Source: CAZAGD01 sp049699975
Lineage (GTDB): Bacteria > Desulfobacterota > SM23-61
Direction: 5' to 3'
Assembly: GCA_049699975.1 (NCBI GenBank)
Contig: JBNAWB010000016.1
Coordinates: 1 to 31,374, forward strand
DNA length: 31,374 bases
The position numbers were made by a program, and so were the translations under genes. Of the stretch, positions 16,064 through 23,360 are shown in pieces. The notes below the pieces were generated by a model that was not told the DNA's origin, did not search any database, and worked only from the letters and a program-made list of their open reading frames with translations. Every line of letters begins with the position of its first letter. The stretch's first letter is position 1.

Positions 16064-17122
16064 ATGACTTACCAGATAGCCGTTATTCCAGGAGATGGAA
16101 CTGGTCCAGAAGTGGTCGCGGAAGGGATAAAAGTCCTGCAAGCCGTGGCCGAAAAAGAAAATTTAAAATTTAATTTTATTTCTTATGACTTAGGAGGAGA
16201 ACGCTACCTGCGTACAGGCGAGACCCTTCCGGATTCAGTCCTGGAGGAGTTGCGGAAGGTGCAGGCCATTTTTTTAGGCGCCATTGGCCATCCGCAAGTG
16301 CGCCCGGGCATCTTAGAACAAGGAATACTTTTACGCATCAGGTTCAGTTTAGATCAGTATATTAATCTTCGGCCGGTAAAACTTTATCCCGGCGTGGAAA
16401 CTCCTTTGAAGGATAAAGGCCCGGAACATATAAATTTTGTGATCATCCGCGAAAATACGGAGGGACTCTATACAGGCGCTGGAGGTTTTCTGAAGAAAGG
16501 CACTCCAGATGAAGTAGCCATTCAAGAATCGATTAACACCCGCAAGGGAGTAGAACGTTGTTTGCGGTATGCTTTTGAGTACTGTGCCCAAAGGAATAAA
16601 GAGCGGAAGCTTACCCTGGCCGCCAAGACTAATGTGCTTAATTATGCTTCTGACCTTTGGGCGCGAACTTTTGCCGAAGTGGCTAAAGATTACCCCCAAG
16701 TAAAAACCGATTATGTCCATGTGGATGCTTTGTGCATGTGGATGGTCAAGAATCCAGAATGGTTTGATGTGATTGTGACGGATAATCTCTTTGGCGACAT
16801 AATCACCGACTTAGGAGCCATCATCCAGGGAGGTTTGGGTATCGCTGCTGGTGGGAATATCAACCCCACTCCCGGAGGCGTTTCCATGTTTGAACCTATG
16901 GGCGGATCGGCCCCCAAATATACGGGCAAAAATGTGATAAATCCAATGGCGGCCATTGCCGCCGGGCAAATGATGCTGGATTATCTGGGAGAAAAGAAAG
17001 CTGCTCAGCGAGTGGAAAAAGCCATGATCCAGGTTTTAAGCCGCCATTTGAAGAGCCTGGCTGCCGGGGAGATGGGCTATACCACCCAAGAAGTGGGGGA
17101 TTTGGTCGTTAAGTATTTGTAG
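16064..17122 (+). CDS. leuB: 3-isopropylmalate dehydrogenase
   Basis: This enzyme oxidises and decarboxylates 3-isopropylmalate, the third step of leucine synthesis. The 352 residues include I-P-G-D-G-T-G-P-E at 8-16, the substrate arginines around 91-103 (R-I-R-F to N-L-R-P), Tyr136 in E-N-T-E-G-L-Y, Lys188 in A-A-K-T-N and the metal-binding D-N-L-F-G-D-I-I-T-D-L (240-250). It resembles the actinobacterial-style subfamily with an L-D-Q-Y-I-N-L-R-P segment more than the enterobacterial form. At the cofactor position it has G-S-A-P-K-Y-T-G (281-288). A Lys-Tyr pair stands where NAD-dependent IPMDH usually has Asp-Ile. Isocitrate or tartrate dehydrogenase is possible on sequence alone; the operon favours LeuB. 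Confidence 0.92.
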   Translation: MTYQIAVIPGDGTGPEVVAEGIKVLQAVAEKENLKFNFISYDLGGERYLRTGETLPDSVLEELRKVQAIFLGAIGHPQVRPGILEQGILLRIRFSLDQYINLRPVKLYPGVETPLKDKGPEHINFVIIRENTEGLYTGAGGFLKKGTPDEVAIQESINTRKGVERCLRYAFEYCAQRNKERKLTLAAKTNVLNYASDLWARTFAEVAKDYPQVKTDYVHVDALCMWMVKNPEWFDVIVTDNLFGDIITDLGAIIQGGLGIAAGGNINPTPGGVSMFEPMGGSAPKYTGKNVINPMAAIAAGQMMLDYLGEKKAAQRVEKAMIQVLSRHLKSLAAGEMGYTTQEVGDLVVKYL

Positions 17123-17200
17123 GCCGATTAGGGCTCAATTCCATAAGGTTCTGCTTCCTGAAAAAAGATAAGGGTGCCTTTCCTTAGCGCCGAGGGCAAA

Positions 17201-18808
17201 GTGAAAATTCAATTCTTAGGGGCTGCAAGAACAGTAACTGGTTCCTGTTTTATCTTGGAGGCCCAGGGTCACCGGTGGGCTGTTGATTGTGGACTACATC
17301 AAGGTGGGGGAGAGATAGAGGAGCGGAATTGGGAGATTAACCTTTACCGGCCCCCAGAAATAGAATTTGTGCTGGTGACGCATGCCCATATTGATCACTC
17401 TGGCCTGTTGCCCTGCTTGGTTAAGAAAGGTTTTCGCGGACCTATTTTTACTACGCCCCCGACGCGGGCGCTCTTAGAGATTATGCTCTTGGATAGCGCG
17501 CACATTCAGGAGGCGGAGGCGCAGTGGCGCAATAAAAAAAATCTCCGGCGGGGAGAAAAACAGATCTATCCTTTGTACACCCAACAAGATGCCCTGGCTA
17601 CCTTCCCCTTTTTTGTAGAAAAACCGTACAACGAATATTTTGCCCCTTTTCCAGGATTACAAGTCCTCTTTAAAGATGCCGGCCATATTTTGGGTTCGGC
17701 TATGATCGAATTAAAGTGGACAGCAGACGGTCAGCCCCGTAAATTAGTTTTTTCAGGAGATTTAGGGCGGCCTGACCAATTGTTAGTAGAAGACGCCAGT
17801 GTGATCCAGGAATGTGATTTTCTTTTTCTGGAGTCTACCTATGGCGACCGGGACCATAAAAATGAAAAAGAAAGTTTAGATGAACTGGCTGAGGCGATTT
17901 CTTATAGCTACCAACGCGGAGAAAAAGTCATTATTCCAGCCTTCGCGGTGGAGAGAACCCAGGAGATCATATATTCTTTGTATATCCTTTACCAAGAAGG
18001 CCGTCTTCCGGCGGACCTGCCGATATATTTAGATAGTCCCTTGGCCATCCGGGCCACCCAAGTTTTTCGAGATTACCAAGATTATCTTGATCGGCCAGCC
18101 CGCCAGCTCTTAGCCAAAGGAGAAGACCCTCTTACTTTGCCTCAACTTCGGTATAGCGAAACTGTCCAGGACTCCATGGCCATAAATTATCTCTCCGGTC
18201 CCGCTATAGTTATTTCGGCCAGTGGCATGGCCGAAGCCGGAAGAATTCGCCATCATTTGCGGCATAATCTTTGGCGGGAAGGGGCGAGCATTGTATTCGT
18301 AGGCTTTCAAGCTCAGGGCACGACCGGACGGAAGATCGTGGACGGACTTAAAACAATTCGCCTCTTTCATGAAGATATTGCGGTGAAAGCCCGCATTTTT
18401 ACTATTAATGGCTTCTCTGCCCATGCAGGCCAAAGCCAGATATTAGCTTGGCTGAGTAATTTACGAAAATCACCCCAGCAAGTTTTTTTGGTCCATGGCG
18501 AATTTTCCGCCCAGCAGGCGCTTGCGGAACAAATCAAGAACCGTTTTGGATTTCAGGTTTACATTCCGGATTATCTGGAAGAAATAGAATTATTAGCCCC
18601 CGAGCAGCCGGTGCGCCTGATTTCCTCCCCTAAAGTCTCGCCTCCCTTAAATTGGGAAATTATCTTAGGACAATTAGAGGCTAAAATCTCCAGCTTGCGG
18701 AGCAAACAAAAAAATCTGGAAAAGAGGACGGTGGTCGAACAAACGGAACTTAGAGAGCGGCTGCAAGAGATCGATCAGGACTTAGCCAAAATAATTGCGG
18801 AAATTTAG
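17201..18808 (+). CDS. Metallo-beta-lactamase / beta-CASP family RNA-specific nuclease
   Basis: A CPSF/RNase J-related nuclease of the beta-CASP superfamily, likely acting on RNA in the cytoplasm. From the GTG at 17201 it has 535 residues. The zinc motif H-A-H-I-D-H lies at 61-66 after L-V-T. D-A-G-H-I-L-G-S-A, F-S-G-D-L-G-R and E-S-T-Y-G-D-R follow, then the beta-CASP module with P-A-F-A-V-E-R, S-G-M-A-E-A-G-R-I and the final F-S-A-H-A-G-Q. A charged helical tail (about 490-535) follows. The frame is open up to a GTG at 17174, but that start has no spaced ribosome binding site; 17201 has GAGGG and the usual M-K-I-Q-F-L-G beginning. It lies 78 bases after leuB, with no terminator seen between. 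Confidence 0.9.
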   Translation: MKIQFLGAARTVTGSCFILEAQGHRWAVDCGLHQGGGEIEERNWEINLYRPPEIEFVLVTHAHIDHSGLLPCLVKKGFRGPIFTTPPTRALLEIMLLDSAHIQEAEAQWRNKKNLRRGEKQIYPLYTQQDALATFPFFVEKPYNEYFAPFPGLQVLFKDAGHILGSAMIELKWTADGQPRKLVFSGDLGRPDQLLVEDASVIQECDFLFLESTYGDRDHKNEKESLDELAEAISYSYQRGEKVIIPAFAVERTQEIIYSLYILYQEGRLPADLPIYLDSPLAIRATQVFRDYQDYLDRPARQLLAKGEDPLTLPQLRYSETVQDSMAINYLSGPAIVISASGMAEAGRIRHHLRHNLWREGASIVFVGFQAQGTTGRKIVDGLKTIRLFHEDIAVKARIFTINGFSAHAGQSQILAWLSNLRKSPQQVFLVHGEFSAQQALAEQIKNRFGFQVYIPDYLEEIELLAPEQPVRLISSPKVSPPLNWEIILGQLEAKISSLRSKQKNLEKRTVVEQTELRERLQEIDQDLAKIIAEI

Positions 18809-18835
18809 GCTTCTTTCTCGACCCCTATCTCCAAT

Positions 18836-19468
18836 TCATTTTTTATGGGCCAGGGCTTCGATGATAATAGAGGCGGCAGCAGAGTAAGAAAGATATTCGG
18901 TATTAATAACCAAATCATAACCCGCCGGGTCTTCCCAATCAGCTTTAAAATACCTTTTGATAAATTCGCGATTGCTATTGTCGAAACGGTCGATCTCCCG
19001 CCGCGCACTTTCTAAGTCGAGCTGGCGAGCTTGCCTTAAGCGTTCTTCGCGGAGCTTTAGCGGAGCGACTACAAAGATATGCAAGGTGTTGGGAAATCCT
19101 TTTAAAATAAATTGGCTTCCCCGTCCATAAATCACCAGGGATTGGTTTTGGGCTAATTCTTTTATTACAGATTCCAAGGCCTGTAAATAGCGGCGGTCAT
19201 CCAGAGGCATTTGCCAGGAAGGGAGGTAAGCACCTTCAAAACCTACCCCGAAATCATAACTGTGCTCCAAAGCCTTGGCTATACGCCCTAAAAAACTCCG
19301 GGGTGGCATTTCTTTAGCTATGACTTCTTGTTCTTGGCGGTGAAGCCGGGCCGCTACCTCCGCAATAATCTCACGATCTAAATAATCAAAATTAAGTCTC
19401 GTGGCCACCTCCCTACCTATCTCTGGTGCGCCACTCCCCAGTTGACCACGGATAGTTATTACGCCCAT
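18836..19468 (-). CDS. Cytidylate kinase-like family protein
   Basis: A 210-residue P-loop-fold protein of the AAK/cytidylate kinase-like group (Pfam Cytidylate_kin2 type). The N-terminal I-R-G-Q-L-G-S-G-A-P-E-I-G-R-E-V-A (6-22) is followed by Y-L-D-R-E-I-I. The motif has no Walker lysine, which is usual for this family, so CMP kinase activity is doubtful. The later R-E-E-R-L and Y-D-L-V-I-N-T-E-Y-L (C-terminal) match the LID and adenylate-fold ends. AGGAGG (19474-19479 on the plus strand) supports the ATG. It ends 27 bases from the convergent nuclease gene, with no hairpin between. The substrate is unknown. Confidence 0.85.
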   Translation of the reverse strand: MGVITIRGQLGSGAPEIGREVATRLNFDYLDREIIAEVAARLHRQEQEVIAKEMPPRSFLGRIAKALEHSYDFGVGFEGAYLPSWQMPLDDRRYLQALESVIKELAQNQSLVIYGRGSQFILKGFPNTLHIFVVAPLKLREERLRQARQLDLESARREIDRFDNSNREFIKRYFKADWEDPAGYDLVINTEYLSYSAAASIIIEALAHKK

Positions 19469-19830
19469 CCCTGCCTCCTAAGATTGATTATTTTGACAAC
19501 CCAAGATTTATTTCGGTTTAACCCCTAATCTTCCCCTCTCTCCAAATAAAATTTTGCCTTTTTAACTGAGGAATTACCTTTCGGCTATTTTTTACTTCAT
19601 ATATTAACAAAATGATTATACAATAGCAATTCTCTATTTCCTTGACCGGCGATCACTTTTTCTTTTGAACCGGAACCGGGATTAATAAATCCAGGCCTGG
19701 CCCGAGCGAAATTAAGCCATTTATCAAAAAAATGAAAAATGGTAAGTTTATTTAATATTCTTTAAATATAAGAAATATAAGAGGTTGTTGCCTCTTTGGG
19801 CAAAGCATAGAAAGATAGAAATTACCGGGT
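19469..19830. other. Intergenic stretch between divergent cytidylate-kinase-like gene and comEC
   Basis: These 362 AT-rich bases hold no gene I can support. They contain a perfect 10-bp palindrome CCAGGCCTGG (19691-19700). A hairpin sits just upstream of comEC (AAGAGG 19779-19784 with CCTCTT 19791-19796). There is also an 18-base segment (19643-19660) nearly identical to the end of the MITE downstream of comEC. No convincing promoter with a good -10 box was found on either strand. Confidence 0.6.
19643..19660 (+). repeat. Single sequence matching the MITE terminal repeat
   Basis: This 18-base segment matches the left end of the element at 22482-22499 at 17 of 18 positions (G for T at position 7). 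No inverted partner is found before comEC, so it is either a relic of one end of a related element or chance. Confidence 0.45.
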
Positions 19831-22287
19831 ATGAAAAGGCCGTTTCCTCTGCTCCTTTTGGCTTATATTGCCGGAATTTTTATTGGTAATTACGTTTTCT
19901 TTCCCCTGAAATGGATTTTTCTGCTAATTTTGTTGACAATAATTTTGCTTACCATCTCTGTTTTTGTTTCTTCTAAAAAGCCGGCCTTATTCCTCGCTCC
20001 CTTCATTTTTTTTCTTTTAGGGTTCTTATTTATTAACCGCCTGCTTCATCCTTCATTTCCTATTAATCATCTCTACCATTTTGCGGGGGAAGAAAAGTAT
20101 ATCCTGGAGGGAGTCCTCTATCAACCTCCAGAAGTGACCGGAGAGAAGACCAGATTTTATGTCCGCGGCGAAAGAATTTTGGGGCAGGAAGAAAGTTTAA
20201 AAATAGTGGGAAATATTTTGCTCACTGCTCCGGATAAAAATCATGATTTGCGTTATGGAGATCGAATTCGTTTTGTAGCGAAGCTTTACCTTCCACGGGG
20301 AGCAACTAATCCTGGAGCTTTTGATTATCAGAAATTCTTAGCCCGGCGGGGAATTTGGGTTACTGCCTATGTCAAATCAAGCTCAGAAATAGTAAGGGTG
20401 GATAAGCAGGCAGGCCATCCTTTCTTTCATTTTATAGAAGCAAGTAGGGAAAAGATTAGAAATTTTCTGGAAGTTAACGCACCCTGGCCTTATGGCGGGA
20501 TAATAAAAGCTTTGGTCTTGGGCGAGAAAGGAGACATTGATCGCGAAACAAACGAGAAGTTTATAATTGCGGGCGTGAACCATATTCTTTCTATCTCGGG
20601 GTTGCACGTGGCCTTAGTGGCTGCTTTTTTCTTTGGGGTTGCGCGCCTCTTCATGAAACTCTTCCCTTCTTTACTTCTGCGCTGGCCCTTGAATAAAATG
20701 GCGGCCTCCATGGCCATTATCCCGGTAATATTTTATACTTTTATTGCTGGCTTGGGAGTGGCCGCCGTAAGGTCTACGATCATGATGCTTTCTCTGCTTT
20801 TAGCCTTGCTTTTAGATAGATGGCGAGATCTTTATGACGCCCTTTTCTTGGCTGCTTTTCTTATTTTAGTAGTCTCTCCTGGAGCGCTCTTCGATATCTC
20901 TTTCCAACTATCCTTTCTGGCCGTTTTGGCCATTATCTACCTCATGCCCCGCTTTGGGGAATATTTTTCTTTTTTAAAAATTTGGCCCTACCAAAGCTGG
21001 CTGGCCGAATTGCCCACTTGGAAAAGGAAGATGCTATTTTACCTTATGACCAGTCTTTTAACTACCACAGCTGCTATTTTAGGCACTGGGCCGATTGTGG
21101 GTTATTATTTTAATCGCCTCTCTTTCGCTGGTTTCTTCGCCAATTTAGTGCTTGTTCCCTTGTTGGGGTTAGGCAACACCATTTTAACTCTGCTTACTGC
21201 TTTTTTTATTTTTTGGGCAAAGCCTTTGGCGGAAGGGTTAAATTATATAAACGTTTTTTTATTAAAAATTTCTCTGGCCTTAGTTGATTTGTTTAGTTCT
21301 CTTCCTGGGGCATCGTGGCGCATCAGTACGCCCACTATCCTGGAAATAATTTTAATTTACGGGGCTATCTTATTGACCGCCAATCTTAAAAGATGGAAAA
21401 GAAGCTTTTATCTTCTCCTCACCATAATTGGTTTCTTAAGCATTCTTCAGCTTTATACTTATTATTCTCAGGCGCACAACAAGGAGATGAAGGTCACCTT
21501 CCTCGATGTAGGCCAAGGTGATGCCATAGTATTATTTTTCCCTCAGGGTAAAGTTATGGTTATAGATGGCGGAGGTTCTCCTGATGGCAGTTTCGATCCT
21601 GGAGAGAGGATTGTGGCCCCATATTTGTGGAAAGAAAAGAGAAAGACCATAAATTATTTGGTCAATACTCATCCGCATCCAGATCATTTGCTGGGACTCC
21701 TTTTTCTGCTTAAAAATTTTCAAATTGAACAGGTTTGGAGCAATGGCGAGTTCAGAGAAGGAGATGTAACTTTAGCTGAGTTTCAACAATTAGCAGGTAA
21801 AAGACTTTCCTTAAAAAGTCGGGAGGGGGAACCTTTAGATATAAACGGCGTAAAAGTTGAAATTTTGCACCCTCCTTTGGAGAATAAAGAAAAAGGTTTA
21901 TTTTGGGGAAACAATGCCTCCTTAGTTATGCGCCTTACCTTTAAAGAAGTGAGTTTCTTGTTTACGGGAGATATAGAAGCAGCAGCCGAAGATGAAATAG
22001 CTGGTAAATTCGATAATCTGCAAACTTTAGTAATGAAGGTTCCTCATCATGGGAGTAAAACTTCCAGCACCTGGCCATTTATAGAAAAGGTTAAGCCCGC
22101 TTATGCTGTCTTTTCTGTCCGCTCCGGAGGGAAATATCCGCTTCCCAATCGAGAAATTTTAGAGAGATACGAAAAAATTAATGCTCAGATTTTCATGACT
22201 AAGCGTCATGGAGCCATTACTTTTATAACTGATGGCAAAAGAATACAAATAAAGACTTTTCTATCTCCTTCCACTTCCTCGCCCTGA
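19831..22287 (+). CDS. comEC: ComEC/Rec2 family DNA uptake channel
   Basis: This is an inner-membrane competence protein that forms the channel for single-stranded DNA during natural transformation. The 818 residues are full length. N-terminal membrane segments and an OB-like region (about 60-180) are followed by the multi-span Competence domain, with S-I-S-G-L-H-V-A near 250, and more membrane helices up to about 545. The C-terminal metallo-beta-lactamase domain starts near residue 553 with F-L-D-V-G-Q-G-D-A and has T-H-P-H-P-D-H (613-619) and later V-P-H-H-G-S-K. The zinc motif is intact. The ribosome binding site is weak. Other com genes are absent from the window, so competence itself is not shown. 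Confidence 0.95.
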   Translation: MKRPFPLLLLAYIAGIFIGNYVFFPLKWIFLLILLTIILLTISVFVSSKKPALFLAPFIFFLLGFLFINRLLHPSFPINHLYHFAGEEKYILEGVLYQPPEVTGEKTRFYVRGERILGQEESLKIVGNILLTAPDKNHDLRYGDRIRFVAKLYLPRGATNPGAFDYQKFLARRGIWVTAYVKSSSEIVRVDKQAGHPFFHFIEASREKIRNFLEVNAPWPYGGIIKALVLGEKGDIDRETNEKFIIAGVNHILSISGLHVALVAAFFFGVARLFMKLFPSLLLRWPLNKMAASMAIIPVIFYTFIAGLGVAAVRSTIMMLSLLLALLLDRWRDLYDALFLAAFLILVVSPGALFDISFQLSFLAVLAIIYLMPRFGEYFSFLKIWPYQSWLAELPTWKRKMLFYLMTSLLTTTAAILGTGPIVGYYFNRLSFAGFFANLVLVPLLGLGNTILTLLTAFFIFWAKPLAEGLNYINVFLLKISLALVDLFSSLPGASWRISTPTILEIILIYGAILLTANLKRWKRSFYLLLTIIGFLSILQLYTYYSQAHNKEMKVTFLDVGQGDAIVLFFPQGKVMVIDGGGSPDGSFDPGERIVAPYLWKEKRKTINYLVNTHPHPDHLLGLLFLLKNFQIEQVWSNGEFREGDVTLAEFQQLAGKRLSLKSREGEPLDINGVKVEILHPPLENKEKGLFWGNNASLVMRLTFKEVSFLFTGDIEAAAEDEIAGKFDNLQTLVMKVPHHGSKTSSTWPFIEKVKPAYAVFSVRSGGKYPLPNREILERYEKINAQIFMTKRHGAITFITDGKRIQIKTFLSPSTSSP

Positions 22288-22325
22288 GATGGCCATTCTT
22301 CCCCGCAGCAAGTGGGGGTCGCTTG

Positions 22326-22344
22326 CCATAACAAAAAGTTATGG
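22326..22344. repeat. Hairpin after comEC
   Basis: Perfect 7-bp inverted repeat CCATAAC / GTTATGG with an AAAAA loop. It has no T-run in either direction, so it is not a standard terminator. It lies inside a longer weakly paired segment (CCCC/GGGG at about 22301-22318, and CTGAGAT near 22284 with ATCTCGG near 22352). Confidence 0.5.
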
Positions 22345-22471
22345 TTACTCAATCTCGGCTTGAAGATTGCCCTATGGAGTATCAAAGCCTAATCCCCAGA
22401 GCAGGGTTGAGGGTAAAAATAAAATGGGTTCACTAAGAAATTATCCCCATGGCAAGGATGGATTAGACGGT

Positions 22472-22480
22472 TAGAAAATT
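22472..22480 (+). repeat. 9-bp target-site duplication, left copy
   Basis: TAGAAAATT lies directly against the left terminal inverted repeat of the element and is repeated exactly and in the same orientation at its right edge (22774-22782). Confidence 0.8.
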
Positions 22481-22516
22481 CTGACCGTCGATCACTTTTG
22501 AAATTCGTACCTACTT

Positions 22517-22536
22517 CAGGCGGGAGGGGGAGAGGC
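22517..22536 (+). repeat. Internal 20-bp inverted repeat of the MITE, left arm
   Basis: CAGGCGGGAGGGGGAGAGGC is reverse-complementary without mismatch to 22713-22732. It can form the strong GC-rich part of a long hairpin in RNA or single-stranded DNA. Confidence 0.9.
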
Positions 22537-22712
22537 TCATTAAAATGAGGCACTGGTTCTTTCATTGGTCCGGGCGGGGAATAAAAATCTCTATTTAAAA
22601 ATACTGAGCATTATTCAGGTTTTTGTTTTCCAGACAAGTTTATCCCCGCCGTTCATGGCGGAGAAAAGGTGGGTAAGAAGGAAATAAGCAATTCCCGGCC
22701 GATTTTAATTTC

Positions 22713-22732
22713 GCCTCTCCCCCTCCCGCCTG
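22713..22732 (-). repeat. Internal 20-bp inverted repeat of the MITE, right arm
   Basis: Exact reverse complement of 22517-22536, nested inside the terminal inverted repeats in the correct order. Confidence 0.9.
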
Positions 22733-22773
22733 TCTCCTGCTGGTCAGAAAAATTAAAACTGATCGACGGTCAG

Positions 22774-22782
22774 TAGAAAATT
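22774..22782 (+). repeat. 9-bp target-site duplication, right copy
   Basis: TAGAAAATT directly follows the right terminal inverted repeat and equals the left copy at 22472-22480. The match ends at exactly nine bases on both sides. Confidence 0.8.
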
Positions 22783-22842
22783 GGATTGATTTTTTGAGGA
22801 ATGGCTGTTAATTTTTAAAAAAAAGAGGAAAAACCTGAGGCG

Positions 22843-23082
22843 ATGAAGATCGAAGTCAAACTTTTCGCTAATTTTCGGGAGTTTCTGCCGCCGGGAAGCG
22901 ATAAATATTCTTGCTTCTTAGAAGTAGAGGAAGGAATAACGATAGGTCAAATTTTAGAAAAATTAAAAATATCACCTTCTATCCCCATGATTACTTTAGT
23001 TAATGGAGTTCATCGACAACTCACCGATTCTTTAAGCCCCGGGGATGTGCTTAGTATATTTCCGCCAGTAGCAGGGGGATAA
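22843..23082 (+). CDS. MoaD/ThiS family sulfur-carrier-like protein
   Basis: A 79-residue ubiquitin-like beta-grasp protein ending in A-G-G. The C-terminal Gly-Gly (78-79) is the tail that is adenylated and thiocarboxylated in MoaD and ThiS. L-F-A-N-F-R-E-F-L at 7-15 and D-V-L-S-I-F-P-P-V-A-G-G at the end are typical. No MoeB/ThiF-like activating enzyme, MoaE or thiazole gene is nearby, so its pathway (molybdopterin, tungstopterin, thiamine or another thiolation) is open. It sits between the MITE and the tol cluster with a modest ribosome binding site, probably as a single-gene unit. Confidence 0.85.
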   Translation: MKIEVKLFANFREFLPPGSDKYSCFLEVEEGITIGQILEKLKISPSIPMITLVNGVHRQLTDSLSPGDVLSIFPPVAGG

Positions 23083-23303
23083 TCCGTTCAGCAGATTATT
23101 AAAGCTTACCAAGAAATCTTTTGACCATCCCTTCTCTTTTCGACCGAGCCAAACTCCAAGGATTAATAAATAGATCAATGGATGGACATAATAAAATCGA
23201 ATTCGCATGCGGCAAGCCAGAAGCAGGCCGGAGCGTGGCTTAGATTTTCAGTTCAAGTTTAGATCCAAATTTAAAAGTCTTCGACGGTCTTGAAAAAGTG
23301 TAG

Positions 23304-23332
23304 TTGACGGAAACCATTGAATTATATATATT
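23304..23332 (+). promoter_or_regulatory. Sigma-70-type promoter of the tol-pal operon
   Basis: TTGACG (23304-23309) and TATATT (23327-23332) are separated by 17 bases. Transcription should begin near 23339, about 20 bases before the TolQ start chosen here. Confidence 0.7.
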
Positions 23333-23360
23333 AAAAAATAGATTAAAAAAGGGGGAAAGA

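Larger units (their letters stand above)
22481..22773. mobile_element. Miniature inverted-repeat transposable element (MITE-like), 293 bp
   Basis: The ends are perfect 14-bp inverted repeats: CTGACCGTCGATCA at 22481-22494 and its reverse complement at 22760-22773. Inside them the arms stay alike. A perfect 20-bp inverted match lies at 22517-22536 with 22713-22732, then an 8-bp match (ATTAAAAT). Looser GC-rich matches lie near 22571 and 22643. A perfect 9-bp direct repeat sits exactly outside both ends, as left by transposition. No transposase or other coding frame is present, so movement would need a transposase in trans. A 9-bp duplication is known for several IS families (for example Tn10/IS4 relatives and IS1), so the parent family is not fixed. 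Confidence 0.85.
22288..22842. other. Intergenic stretch between comEC and the MoaD-like gene
   Basis: These 555 bases have no protein-coding frame I would defend. From left to right: a structured segment (22285-22365) with several short inverted repeats, an unremarkable piece to 22470, a 9-bp direct repeat flanking a 293-bp inverted-repeat element (22481-22773), and a short AT-rich leader to the next gene. Confidence 0.75.

Noticed and set aside
17174..17200. GTG 17174 as start of the beta-CASP nuclease
   Set aside because: Purines sit directly against this GTG with no spacing, and the family N-terminus M-K-I-Q-F-L-G begins at 17201. Kept as alternative only.
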